This document shows, piece after piece, positions 9,616 to 18,126 of a DNA stretch of 32,150 nucleotides; positions within the stretch are counted from its first letter, which is position 1; each line of letters begins with the position of its first letter. The stretch is from Aquificota bacterium (GTDB lineage: Bacteria; Thermosulfidibacterota; Thermosulfidibacteria; Thermosulfidibacterales; B14-G1), in contig WFSI01000082.1 of assembly GCA_015486105.1 (NCBI GenBank), positions 1-32,150 of the forward strand, read 5' to 3'. A model generated the notes under the pieces. It was not told the DNA's origin and did not search any database. It worked only from the letters and a program-made list of their open reading frames with translations. The position numbers and the translations under genes are program-made.

Positions 9616-10742
9616 TTGCTGGCGAGGCCTCGGGGGACAGATTAGGAGGTCTTCTCCTCCATGAGTTTCACGCCATTTCCCCTGGCCACACCTTTTTAGG
9701 AATAGGAAGCTCCTCCCTAAGAAAGCAAGGAGTGAAGCTGCTGGCCTGCTCCCAAGAATTAGATATAGTAGGAGGACCGGAAGGCCTATCTCGTTTACCC
9801 AAGGTATACAGGGTATATTCAAGACTGAAAAGGGCAATTGCTCGGAGGGAGGTGGACGTCCTTCTCCTCATCGACTATCCAGGAATGAATCTGAAACTGG
9901 CCCAGGTAGCAAAGGATCATGGGGTGCCTGTAGTCTATTATGTATCTCCTCAGATATGGGCATGGAGGCCTGGCCGCATAAAAAAGATCAAGGGTACCAT
10001 TGATCTTATGATGGTAATCCTACCCTTTGAAGAGGAGCTTTATAGAAGGGCAGGGGTCAATGTGGTCTACGTAGGCCATCCCTTGCTCGATGTAGTTAGA
10101 CCAGAAATGAAGAGAGAAGATCTGTGCCGGGAGTTGTCTATACCAGAGGATAGGGACTTAATAGCCCTGCTTCCCGGCAGTCGCCAGCAAGAGTTGGATT
10201 ATCTTATGGGGGAAATGGCCCATGCCGCTTTCTTAATAGCCCAAAGGAGAAAGGTGTCTTTTCTTCTTCCTGTAGCCCCCACCCTTACCGTGGAAAGGGT
10301 TAAAGACCAATGGGCTGGACTTGCATGGAGCAAGGGGGTAGATTGTTTCATCATGGGAGATGGTGCATATAGTGCCTTGGCAGCTTCTCAGGCTGCCTTG
10401 GTAGCGTCGGGTACAGCCACCTTAGAGGCAGCCCTTTTAGGCACGCCTCAGGTATTAGCTTACAAAGTCAACCCCATTACATATTTGGTGGGTAAACGTT
10501 TAGCCAAGGTGAAGTGGCTTTCCTTGGTAAATATTCTTCTGGGTAAAGGGTTAATTCCTGAACTCATCCAATCTGAGGCTACAGGGGTCCTAATGGCCCA
10601 GAAACTTGAGGCCATTTTAAAGGAAAAAGATGAGGGTATGAAAAGGGGGTTTTCCAAGCTCAGGGAGATCCTTGGTCCTCCTGGTGCCTCCGCCCGGGCT
10701 GCCCAGCAATTGGCCAACTTTTTAAAGGAACGGGGACTATGA
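9597..10742 (+). CDS. lpxB: Lipid-A-disaccharide synthase
   Basis: LpxB condenses lipid X with UDP-2,3-diacylglucosamine at the inner face of the cytoplasmic membrane. The 381-residue GT19-type product has 'IIAGEASGDRLGGLLL' at the N terminus, 'LLIDYPGMNLKLA', 'YYVSPQIWAWRPGRIKKIK', 'MMVILPFEEELYRRAGVNVVYVGHPLLD', 'LLPGSRQQEL' and 'AALVASGTATLEAALLGTPQVLAYK'. These are all in the usual order, and the length is normal. It overlaps lpxI by 19 bp and the following ABC exporter gene by 4 bp (ATGA). Confidence 0.98.
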   Translation: MARVLIIAGEASGDRLGGLLLHEFHAISPGHTFLGIGSSSLRKQGVKLLACSQELDIVGGPEGLSRLPKVYRVYSRLKRAIARREVDVLLLIDYPGMNLKLAQVAKDHGVPVVYYVSPQIWAWRPGRIKKIKGTIDLMMVILPFEEELYRRAGVNVVYVGHPLLDVVRPEMKREDLCRELSIPEDRDLIALLPGSRQQELDYLMGEMAHAAFLIAQRRKVSFLLPVAPTLTVERVKDQWAGLAWSKGVDCFIMGDGAYSALAASQAALVASGTATLEAALLGTPQVLAYKVNPITYLVGKRLAKVKWLSLVNILLGKGLIPELIQSEATGVLMAQKLEAILKEKDEGMKRGFSKLREILGPPGASARAAQQLANFLKERGL

Positions 10743-12502
10743 GGTACTACCTCCGCATCCTTTCTTACGCCAAGCCATATTGGTTCAGGATATCTATAGC
10801 TCTCATTACGGCCCAGGTAGTGGCAGCCACCGACGGTGCCCTGGCCTGGCTGGTCAAACCTATGATGGACAGGATATTTGTAGAGAAGAATGCCGCAATG
10901 CTGAAGTTCATTCCCATAGCCATCATCGGCCTTTACACGGTGAGAGGGATAGGGCGCTACCTTCAGAACTACCTCATGAGATACGCAAATCTCAGGATGA
11001 TCATGGATCTCAGGACTGACATCTTTCGCCACTTCCAAAGGATGAGCCTGGCCTTCTACAAGGATCGTTCTACAGGAGAGCTTATGTCCAGGATCACCAG
11101 TGACGTGGGAGCCGTAAGAAACGCCAATGTGGGGTTGGTGAAAAACCTTTTCCGGCAGATCTTCACCCTTTTGGCCCTTATGGTGGTGCTCTTCAGAAGA
11201 GACTGGCAACTGGCCCTTATGGCTTGCGTCACTGTTCCTCCATCTGGGATCCTTATTGATCGTTTAGGGAGGAAGATTAAAAGACTCACCAAGGAATCCC
11301 AGGAGAAACAGGCAGACCTGTCTACCCTCTTAGTAGAGTCCCTCTCAGGGGCCAGGATCGTTAAGGCCTTCAACATGGAGAAACAGGAGACCAAGAGGTA
11401 TAGAAGACAGCTTCACAAGCTCTATTCTCTTAGCATGAAGAAGGTGAAGGCATCAGAGCTGGTTTCTCCATTGGTAGAGTGGTTGGGTTCTCTGGGCGTG
11501 GCAGCCATTATCTATGTGGGGGGTACCAGGGTTATGTCGGGGGTGCTCACCCCCGGTGACTTCTTTTCCTTCATGGCAGCCCTTATGATGATGTACAGCC
11601 CCATAAGAAAGCTCACCAACGTGAACAGTTCCATCCAGTCGGCCACAGCAGCAGCTGAAAGGATCTTTGAGGTCTTAGACCTGGAACCAGACATCAAGGA
11701 TGCCCCTGATGCTGTCGAGATTAAGGAGTTCAAAGACTCTATCCGATTTGATCAAGTGTGGTTTGCCTACCCTGACGATCCAGAGACCTGGACCCTCAAG
11801 GACATAACCTTAGAGGTGAGGAAAGGTGAGTTGCTGGCCATAGTGGGAGAAAGCGGGGCCGGGAAGAGCACCTTGGTGGATCTGGTGCCACGCTTCTATG
11901 ACGCAACTAAAGGAGCCCTTTACATAGACGGTACAGACGTCAGAAAGGTAACCCTTAACTCTCTAAGAAGCATCACGGGAGTGGTGACCCAAGAAATCAT
12001 CCTTTTCAACGATACCATTTTTAATAATATCCTTTATGGACGCCCTGGGGCCACATTTGATGAGGTAATAGAGGCTGCCAGAGTGGCCCATGCCCATGAG
12101 TTTATCGAGGATCTTCCCCACGGCTACGATACTGTTATTGGTGAAAGGGGTACCCGCCTATCCGGGGGGCAGAAGCAGAGAGTTGCTATAGCCAGGGCAG
12201 TATTGAAAAATCCTCCCATCCTTATCCTGGACGAAGCCACATCGGCCTTGGACACTCAATCAGAAAGGATGGTCCAGGTGGCCCTGGACCGTCTTATGGA
12301 AGGCCGAACGGTCTTTGTCATCGCCCATCGTTTGTCCACTGTCCAGAATGCCAGCAGGATCCTGGTGCTGGACAAAGGAGAAATAAAGGAGATGGGTAGC
12401 CACCAGGAGCTCTTGGAACAAGGGGGCCTCTACAGCCGCCTTCACCAACTCCAATTCTCCCAGGACTATGAGGATAAGCCTCTCTCCGCAGTTAACTTCT
12501 AA
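10739..12502 (+). CDS. msbA: Lipid A export ABC transporter MsbA
   Basis: A 587-residue half transporter with an N-terminal six-helix exporter domain fused to an ATPase, as in MsbA, which flips lipid A-core across the inner membrane. The membrane part runs to about residue 320 and includes 'YKDRSTGELMSRITSDV', a conserved intracellular-loop motif. The nucleotide domain has Walker A 'GESGAGKST', the Q-loop near 'VTQEIILFNDTI', signature 'LSGGQKQRVAIARA', Walker B 'ILILDEATSALD' and the switch His in 'VFVIAHRLST'. The lipid A neighbours make the MsbA assignment stronger than a generic drug exporter. It overlaps the next gene by 35 bp. Confidence 0.93.
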   Translation: MRYYLRILSYAKPYWFRISIALITAQVVAATDGALAWLVKPMMDRIFVEKNAAMLKFIPIAIIGLYTVRGIGRYLQNYLMRYANLRMIMDLRTDIFRHFQRMSLAFYKDRSTGELMSRITSDVGAVRNANVGLVKNLFRQIFTLLALMVVLFRRDWQLALMACVTVPPSGILIDRLGRKIKRLTKESQEKQADLSTLLVESLSGARIVKAFNMEKQETKRYRRQLHKLYSLSMKKVKASELVSPLVEWLGSLGVAAIIYVGGTRVMSGVLTPGDFFSFMAALMMMYSPIRKLTNVNSSIQSATAAAERIFEVLDLEPDIKDAPDAVEIKEFKDSIRFDQVWFAYPDDPETWTLKDITLEVRKGELLAIVGESGAGKSTLVDLVPRFYDATKGALYIDGTDVRKVTLNSLRSITGVVTQEIILFNDTIFNNILYGRPGATFDEVIEAARVAHAHEFIEDLPHGYDTVIGERGTRLSGGQKQRVAIARAVLKNPPILILDEATSALDTQSERMVQVALDRLMEGRTVFVIAHRLSTVQNASRILVLDKGEIKEMGSHQELLEQGGLYSRLHQLQFSQDYEDKPLSAVNF

Positions 12503-13145
12503 GCTCCTGGGGCTTTTAGTAGGTCCCCTTGGCTCCACTTACAGGATCAGGGTCTGGAACATAGAAACAGAAGATCTTCTCAAGAGGAAAAAAGAAGGCC
12601 TTATATACACCTTTTGGCACAATAGGCTCTTCCCTTTGGTAGCCTACTACCGTCGTTTCTATCTTTCTCGATTCCCTAAGGAAAGGGTGGATGTACTAGT
12701 GAGCAAGAGCAAAGACGGAGAGATGGCGGCCCTCATGCTGCACCGATTTGGATTTGGCACCATCAGAGGTTCCAGCTCTCGAAGGGGAAGAGAGGCCCTT
12801 TTGGAGATGGTAGAAAGGGTGAAAAGTGGGGGAGACGTAGGCATCATCCCCGATGGACCTAAGGGTCCCCGATACATAGCCAAGGGAGGGGCTGTAGCCC
12901 TGGCTAAAGCTACCGGGGCACCCATACTTCCCGTGGGTGTTTCCGCCAAACCCGCTAAGGTCTTTCATAGTTGGGACAGGTTTATACTTCCCCTTCCCCT
13001 TGCTCGGGTAGGCATCCTCTTTGGAGGACCCCTTTACGTGACCAAGGAAGAGGAGATAGAGACCTCCAGAATACGCCTTGAAAGGGCCCTTATGGATGTC
13101 ACCCGGGAGGCAGATATCCGCATGGGAGTAAAGGTGGAATATTGA
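12468..13145 (+). CDS. DUF374 lysophospholipid acyltransferase-like protein, candidate late lipid A acyltransferase
   Basis: The 225-residue product has the DUF374 set: 'YTFWHNRLFPLVAYYR' (HX3-5 acyltransferase-like His with 'WHN'), 'DVLVSKSKDGEM', 'TIRGSSSRRGREALLEM', 'GIIPDGPKGPRYIAKGGAVALAKATGAPILPVGV'. DUF374 proteins belong to the LPLAT superfamily, and members of this kind have been proposed as secondary lipid A acyltransferases (LpxJ-type). Its position directly after msbA in the lipid A operon agrees with acylation of lipid A or of the Kdo-lipid A precursor. No other lpxL/lpxM-like gene is in the window. The exact acyl position cannot be read. Confidence 0.85.
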   Translation: MRISLSPQLTSKLLGLLVGPLGSTYRIRVWNIETEDLLKRKKEGLIYTFWHNRLFPLVAYYRRFYLSRFPKERVDVLVSKSKDGEMAALMLHRFGFGTIRGSSSRRGREALLEMVERVKSGGDVGIIPDGPKGPRYIAKGGAVALAKATGAPILPVGVSAKPAKVFHSWDRFILPLPLARVGILFGGPLYVTKEEEIETSRIRLERALMDVTREADIRMGVKVEY

Positions 13146-13825
13146 AACTGCCTCATCTAGTACCTGGCTTCTTCCTCCAGCGCATGAATCGATTTCTGGC
13201 TACAGTAGAAGTGGAAGGAAAAACCCACCCTACTTTTGTACCCAATTCAGGCCGCATGGAAGAACTTCTGCTGGAAGGGGTCCAGGTCTATTTGAAGGAC
13301 AGGCGAAAACTCCCAGGTAAGACCCACTATGAGTTGGTCCTGGTGAAGAAGGAGGACACACTGGTGGGTTTGGACTCTCGAATGCCTCCCTCCATTTTGG
13401 AGGAAGCGGTGCTTCGAGGCAGGGTAATGCCCGGTCTCAAGCCCATTGGCAGGGAACCATCCTTAGGCAATGGACGGGCAGATCTTCTGCTGCAGGGCAA
13501 AGGTAGCCAGGTTTGGGTAGAAACCAAGTCGGTAAACTTGGTGGAAAACAAAGTGGCCCTTTTCCCCGATGCCCCTACTATTCGGGGCACTAAGCATATG
13601 AATGCCTTAAGAAACCTGGTAGAAACAAGAAAAGGAGAGGCCTGGGTGGTCTTTATAATTCAAAGGAAGGACGCTGAGGCCTTTTCTCCTTTCACCAAAA
13701 GGGATCCTCTCTTTGCCCAGGCCCTGAAGGAGGCCTACAAAAGAGGGGTGAAGGTAGCAGCCTTTCGTTCCCTGGTCACCCTGAAAGAGATCATCCTGGA
13801 TAGAGAAGTACCCGTCCTTTTATAG
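13142..13825 (+). CDS. sfsA: SfsA family protein (sugar fermentation stimulation homologue)
   Basis: The 227-residue product shows the SfsA pattern: 'RMNRFLATVEVEGKTHPTFVPNSGRMEELL', 'SRMPPSILEEAVLRG', 'GRADLLLQGKGSQVWVETKSVNLVENKVALFPDAPTIRGTKHMNALRNLV'. The 'ExK' pair and preceding Asp resemble a PD-(D/E)XK nuclease core. SfsA was named in E. coli for an effect on maltose metabolism and its biochemical role is unsettled. Translation probably starts at the TTG that overlaps the previous stop (TTGA), since the upstream residues KLPHLVPGFFLQR are conserved in the family. It ends the lipid A operon. Confidence 0.93.
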   Translation: MKLPHLVPGFFLQRMNRFLATVEVEGKTHPTFVPNSGRMEELLLEGVQVYLKDRRKLPGKTHYELVLVKKEDTLVGLDSRMPPSILEEAVLRGRVMPGLKPIGREPSLGNGRADLLLQGKGSQVWVETKSVNLVENKVALFPDAPTIRGTKHMNALRNLVETRKGEAWVVFIIQRKDAEAFSPFTKRDPLFAQALKEAYKRGVKVAAFRSLVTLKEIILDREVPVLL

Positions 13826-13940
13826 AGTGCACGCCTTCAAAAGCCTCCTTAAACCATAGGAATCACCCGCTGTACTCCTAATTCTCATATACCAGGCTGT
13901 TTGGCTAACTCCACCAGCCCTGACTTTTTTGCAGCTTACA

Positions 13941-14474
13941 TCACTCTCCTCTATCCGAAGGGATTCCCCGGGGGGTACCTACTTTCCTCGGTCTACCCCG
14001 TCTCATTCTTTCTCTGATTATCATCCTCATGATCTCCCGATTGAATCGCTCTGTGAACAAGATATACTTAGCCTCCTCTTGGGGAGAGAGCTCTTTCTCC
14101 AAGGCCCGAAGTTCTTTCACCCTTAGCCTGGCCAGTTCCACACCTACGTTGAGGTACCTCAAAGACATGGACCTTACATCTCCTTTCACAGCCTTACCCC
14201 TTGAGGCATTTATGAGTTCCTCCCGGAGGCTCCGCCTCTCCTGAACCAGTTTTCTGCGTTGGAGATCAAACCTCCTAAGTATAATAAAAAGTCTCTGAGC
14301 CCTGTCCTGGGATAGATTCAACACGTCCATGAGCTTCCAATTCCTTATGGTCTCCACCTTCTCCATAGTTCGGGCCTCCTCTTTCTTAGAGACCCCTCCC
14401 AAGCTTAAAACGGGCGTACTTAGGAAACACAAAAAAACCACAAGAGAAAAACCCAGTTTATAGACATCCTTCAT
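13941..14474 (-). CDS. Periplasmic Spy/CpxP-like protein (metal-sensor/chaperone type)
   Basis: The 177-residue product has an N-terminal signal peptide (MKDVYKLGFSLVVFLCFLSTPVLSLGG) and an all-helical mature part. It includes 'LNLSQDRAQRLFIILRRFDLQRRKLVQERRSLREEL' and, about 80 residues on, 'ELSPQEEAKYILFTERFNREIMRMI'. These two degenerate LTxxQ-like segments and the long charged helices resemble Spy/CpxP and the 'heavy-metal resistance' periplasmic family. Its start overlaps the anti-sigma gene by 4 bp, so it is the third gene of an ECF sigma/anti-sigma unit and is likely either an output chaperone or a periplasmic sensor. Which one is not decided by sequence. Confidence 0.75.
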   Translation of the reverse strand: MKDVYKLGFSLVVFLCFLSTPVLSLGGVSKKEEARTMEKVETIRNWKLMDVLNLSQDRAQRLFIILRRFDLQRRKLVQERRSLREELINASRGKAVKGDVRSMSLRYLNVGVELARLRVKELRALEKELSPQEEAKYILFTERFNREIMRMIIRERMRRGRPRKVGTPRGIPSDRGE

Positions 14475-15082
14475 GCTACACCCCCTATCTGGTTTATGGT
14501 TTCCCGACCTTGCTTACTTGTCCCCTTCAAAAGAGCATCTAATTCAGCAGGTGAAAGGCTACCTGCCGATTCCAACGCATCAGCCCAAGGGGTAATTGTA
14601 GAAAAGGGCTCTCCATGGGGAAGAGAAAGGGCCATGGCCCTGTTTAACTCCACCATATCTTTCCTATCCAACTGGGAAAGAATTTCGGCTTCCCCACCTG
14701 GAGGAATAATATCCCACGAAGTTATCCTCCATTTAATATTTGAATGGCCAATAAAAAGGAAAAGAAAACAGAAGGCCAAAAGGAGACCCCCTATACAGGC
14801 CCCCCACCCCCAAGGAAGGCTCAATGGCGAAGAAGGGGAAGACAAGGAAAGAGATGGGACCACCTGCTTCGCTTCCTCCAAGAGCCTCTCCTCCATGGCA
14901 AGAAAGAAGGCCTCGCCATCTCCAGCTATTTCTCCTTCTTGCAATGCCTGGAATAGACGCTTCATGAAAGAGAGTCTTTCTCTGCACTCTCTGCACTTTA
15001 ATAGATGGAAAAAGAGGGGAAGCCTTGCCAGGGCAAATCCGGCCTCGTCATACCATCTCTCAACGAACTCTTCACAGGTCAC
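14471..15082 (-). CDS. Membrane-bound zinc-finger anti-sigma factor
   Basis: The N terminus 'MTCEEFVERWYDEAG...LFFHLLKCRECRERL' carries the zf-HC2/ZAS arrangement of an early Cys followed by Hx3Cx2C. A single membrane helix is visible around residues 93-112 (CIGGLLLAFCFLFLFIG), leaving about 90 residues outside. That outer part has no recognised sensor domain. The gene overlaps the sigma factor upstream by 11 bp and the Spy-like gene downstream by 4 bp. The expected role is to hold the ECF sigma at the membrane until an envelope signal frees it. Confidence 0.85.
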   Translation of the reverse strand: MTCEEFVERWYDEAGFALARLPLFFHLLKCRECRERLSFMKRLFQALQEGEIAGDGEAFFLAMEERLLEEAKQVVPSLSLSSPSSPLSLPWGWGACIGGLLLAFCFLFLFIGHSNIKWRITSWDIIPPGGEAEILSQLDRKDMVELNRAMALSLPHGEPFSTITPWADALESAGSLSPAELDALLKGTSKQGRETINQIGGVA

Positions 15083-15614
15083 GACCTTCCCCCAGAATCC
15101 ATCTCAATCTTTTCACTCCCACCCAAAAAAGACTCCTGGCGGTTGCCGGCTGACACCCCATGGCCAGAGCCACCTCTTTGAAGGAGAGTTCACCATAAAC
15201 CCTGAGAACAATAGCCATCCTCTGACGAGGTGGAAGGTGACTAAGGGCCCAACGGATACGTTCCTTCTCCTGAAGGGTAGACAAAATCTGAAAGGCCTCA
15301 CTCTCTCGGGGAACCCCATCCCTCTCAAAGTCCAGGGCATAAGCTTCACCTTTTTTACGGCGCAGAGAGTCTTTGACCAGGTTAGATGTGATCTGGAGAA
15401 GCCAAGGTCTAAAGCTGGAGGGATTTTTAAGACAAGCCAATCCCTTCAAAGCCCTTAAAAAGGCCTCTTGGGTGATGTCCCTGGCACTTTCTCTATCACC
15501 CATCATATTAAAAGCCGCGTTATATACCATCCTTTCGTACCTCCTCACCAGATCTGAGAAAGCCTGGGCCGATCCTTCCAAAAACATAGCTATGAGGTCC
15601 TCATCTTTTTTCAT
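15072..15614 (-). CDS. ECF-type RNA polymerase sigma factor
   Basis: A 180-residue sigma-70-family factor with region 2 ('FSDLVRRYERMVYNAAFNMMGDRESARDITQEAFLRALKGL', then 'FRPWLLQITSNLVKDSLRRKK') and region 4 ('ALSHLPPRQRMAIVLRVYGELSFKEVALAMGCQPATARSLFWVGVKRLR'). There is no region 1 or 3, as in ECF factors. It heads the sigma/anti-sigma/Spy-like operon. No convincing self-regulated GGAAC-type -35 was found in the 122 bp upstream, though two adjacent imperfect copies of GTG(T)AAAAAG(C) lie 27-45 bp before the start. The paired anti-sigma protein implies control by a periplasmic or membrane signal. Confidence 0.95.
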   Translation of the reverse strand: MKKDEDLIAMFLEGSAQAFSDLVRRYERMVYNAAFNMMGDRESARDITQEAFLRALKGLACLKNPSSFRPWLLQITSNLVKDSLRRKKGEAYALDFERDGVPRESEAFQILSTLQEKERIRWALSHLPPRQRMAIVLRVYGELSFKEVALAMGCQPATARSLFWVGVKRLRWILGEGRDL

Positions 15615-15736
15615 CCCTCTATCCTCTTAGACGCAGTGGTGTGAAAAAGCGTGTAAAAAGGAGAGGCACCGGCAGGACTATTTGAAGAAATGGGGGGCAA
15701 AAGACGAGAGGGAAACCACCTGCCTGATTAGATCCC

Positions 15737-17050
15737 TTACGAATCCTTCCTAAAAAGAAAGAGTTTACGCCTAATAGTATTTCTGTGAACACCCAGGATC
15801 CTTGATGCCCTAATCTGATTACCCTGGGTCAAACCCAAGACCTCTTCCAAAAGTACCTTCTCTACCTGCTCAAGAACCTTCCCATAAATATCCATCTCCC
15901 CCTCTTTGAGCATCCGTTGAACCTCCTCCCTCAGGTAGAGAATGAAAGGGGGCTCCTCCCTATTCTCCCGAATCACCAAAGGGAGAAGATCTAAAGAGAC
16001 AAGCTGCCCCCTGCATAAGGACACCAGCCTCTCTACCACCTCTTTCAGCTCTTTCACATTGCCCGGCCATCTATACCTCATAAGGGCCTCCATGGCTTGA
16101 CTGGTGAAACCCTTTACCCTGCTCCTCGTTGCCTCAGCCGCCCTTTGAAGAAAGTAGTTAGCCAACAAGGGAACATCTTCTACCCTCTCCCTCAAGGGAG
16201 GAATCTCCAAGGTAAGGGTCTGGAGGCGCAAAAACAGATCCTCATTAAACACCCCCTCCACCACCAGACGGGGTAAGTCCTTGCTGGTTGTTGCCATGAT
16301 CCTGGCCTCCAATTGAAAGATCCTGCCCCCCAAACCAATATACTCCCCCTGTTCCAAGACCGTTAACAGTTTATCCTGAACCTCTGGTACCAGATCCTCC
16401 ACATGCTGGATCACCAAGGTGCCACCCCGGGCATTTTCCAGCTTCCCCCCTCTGCCAAAAAGTTCTGTCTCTACCCGCGGAGCTGGAAGTCTAGCAGGAG
16501 TGAAAAAAACCAAGGGCCCATCCCCCCGGCCACTGTGAATGTGCATATACTGGGCAGCAGCTCCCTTTCCACTCCCTTTTTCCCCAATGATAAGGGCAGA
16601 AAGATCAGTGGCGGCAAGGCGCCCCATGCGCTTCAGCACCTCCTCCATGGCAGGAGACTGGGTCATGAACTCATGAGATCTATCCTCTCCCTCTTCCCTC
16701 CTGAGGAGAGCCTCTCCCTCCTTCACCACACCCCGTAGCCTCGATAGATCAAAGGGCTTAGGAAGATAATCCATAGCCCCACGTTTCATAGCCTCAATCA
16801 CAGTTTCTGGCCCTCCCCGCCCCGTCATTAACACCACCAAGGGGGGATCCTCCATGGCAAGGACCTCTTCTAAAAATTGAAGACCATATCCATCGGGAAG
16901 ATAGATATCCAGAAAAACCAACTGGACATCCCTCAGCAGCCCCCTACCATCCCTCAAGGTAGGAGCCTCTAAGACCTCGTAATCCCGGCCCAAGGCCTTA
17001 TTGATTATCCACTGGACGCTGGGATCATCGTCTATGACCAGAATCTTCAT
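15737..17050 (-). CDS. NtrC-family response regulator lacking GAFTGA and Walker B acidic residues
   Basis: Domain order is receiver (1-115), AAA+ (about 130-355) and a Fis-type helix-turn-helix at the end ('LEEVLGLTQGNQIRASRILGVHRNTIRRKLF'). The receiver is intact: acidic cluster D7-D9, phosphoacceptor D48 (LVFLDIYLP), T76 and K98. The AAA+ part keeps Walker A 'GEKGSGKG' (156-163) and the arginine region 'FNEDLFLRLQ...PPLRER'. However, the segment after 'ETELFG' goes straight to 'RGGKLENARGGTLVIQHVEDL'. The 'HEKGAFTGA' loop is missing, and the Walker B Asp-Glu (LFLDE) is replaced by Ile-Gln-His. It should not open sigma-54 promoters in the usual way. It overlaps the kinase gene by 26 bp. Confidence 0.9.
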   Translation of the reverse strand: MKILVIDDDPSVQWIINKALGRDYEVLEAPTLRDGRGLLRDVQLVFLDIYLPDGYGLQFLEEVLAMEDPPLVVLMTGRGGPETVIEAMKRGAMDYLPKPFDLSRLRGVVKEGEALLRREEGEDRSHEFMTQSPAMEEVLKRMGRLAATDLSALIIGEKGSGKGAAAQYMHIHSGRGDGPLVFFTPARLPAPRVETELFGRGGKLENARGGTLVIQHVEDLVPEVQDKLLTVLEQGEYIGLGGRIFQLEARIMATTSKDLPRLVVEGVFNEDLFLRLQTLTLEIPPLRERVEDVPLLANYFLQRAAEATRSRVKGFTSQAMEALMRYRWPGNVKELKEVVERLVSLCRGQLVSLDLLPLVIRENREEPPFILYLREEVQRMLKEGEMDIYGKVLEQVEKVLLEEVLGLTQGNQIRASRILGVHRNTIRRKLFLFRKDS

Positions 17051-18098
17051 GCCCCTGCCTCAAAGGTAAAAGCACTTCAAAGACCGTCCAATCTCCCTCC
17101 CTCCCGTACTGGAGATGGCCCTGGTGACACTTCACTATCTTATAAGCAATGGACAAACCCAGACCCGTACCCTTTACCTTAGAGGTGACAAAGGGAGAAA
17201 ACAGACTATCCTCCACATCAGGGGGCACACCACCTCCCGTATCCTCTACCCTCACCAAAAGGGCATCTGCCTGGGGAAGGAGCCTCCTATCCCAGGAAAG
17301 AGCCGTTTTTACCCTCAGGGTTCCACCTTGGGGCATGGCTTCCAATGCGTTCTTCACCAAGTTGGAAAAGACCTGATAAAGCCTAAAAGGATCCGCTCCC
17401 AAAGGAGGCAAACTGGGATCATAGAGGCGCTCCACCTGAACATCTTGCATCTGGATCTGATGCTTGTATGCATTGAGTACCTCCTCCAGCACCCTGTGGA
17501 TATTGGTCTTCACCATCTCTAAACTCAAGGGTCGGGAAAAATCCAGGGTCTCCTCCACCAACTGTTGAAGCCTCACCACTTCCCTCTTTATAAACCTCAT
17601 ATACTCCAAAGGATCTCCCTCTTCCTCTTCCATAAGCTGAACGGCCCCCTTCAAACCCGTAAGGGGACCCTTAAGCTGATGAAAGGCCATACCTAATGCC
17701 TCCTCTACCAAGGAGATGGCCAATCCCTCCTTATCTTTCTCCTCCAACACCTTGATACGGGTGACATCTCTGAAAAGGATACCCACTACCCTTTTCCCTT
17801 CCACCTCCACTGGAAAAAAGCTGGCCATGAGATACCTATTGTCACCTCTGAGGGTGAGAGGATACCCTCGTAGCACCCTGCCCTCCCTCAAAACCCGGGC
17901 CCAAGCCTGGAGAAATCCCTGGTCATCCACCACAGTGGATAGGGGAACCCCCCGTAGATGGCCTAAAGACAAGACTTCCCGGGCAGCAGGGTTGGCGTAC
18001 TCCACTCCTCCCTCATCGTCCACCAAGAGATAGGGATCCCCCAATCCCTCTAACAGTTCCCTAAAAGGAATCTCATTCATGTTCATAATTGATGGCAT
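17025..18098 (-). CDS. PAS-containing NtrB-like sensor histidine kinase
   Basis: A soluble kinase of 357 residues with a PAS domain at 10-115 ('LLEGLGDPYLLVDDEGGVEYANPAAREVL', 'VVGILFRDVTRIKVLEE'), a HisKA helix pair ('GMAFHQLKGPLTGLKGAVQLMEEEE') and a HATPase domain with N box 'NLVKNALEAMP', G1 'VRVEDTGGGVP', F box 'LFSPFVTSK' and G2 'KGTGLGLSIA'. No membrane helix is present. The H box resembles NtrB but has Gln directly after the phospho-His where Glu/Asp is usual, and Gly where Asn/Thr is usual. The ORF-track TTG start is probably too early; the ATG at 18098 is my choice, though no clear ribosome site is seen. The overlap with the regulator marks a cognate pair. Confidence 0.9.
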   Translation of the reverse strand: MPSIMNMNEIPFRELLEGLGDPYLLVDDEGGVEYANPAAREVLSLGHLRGVPLSTVVDDQGFLQAWARVLREGRVLRGYPLTLRGDNRYLMASFFPVEVEGKRVVGILFRDVTRIKVLEEKDKEGLAISLVEEALGMAFHQLKGPLTGLKGAVQLMEEEEGDPLEYMRFIKREVVRLQQLVEETLDFSRPLSLEMVKTNIHRVLEEVLNAYKHQIQMQDVQVERLYDPSLPPLGADPFRLYQVFSNLVKNALEAMPQGGTLRVKTALSWDRRLLPQADALLVRVEDTGGGVPPDVEDSLFSPFVTSKVKGTGLGLSIAYKIVKCHQGHLQYGREGDWTVFEVLLPLRQGHEDSGHRR

Positions 18099-18126
18099 GA
18101 AACGCAAAGATTGGCAAGGGTAAGGG

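Noticed and set aside
14496-15458. Plus-strand 320-residue ORF
   Set aside because: It is antisense to the anti-sigma and ECF sigma genes, has no recognisable motif and no ribosome site.
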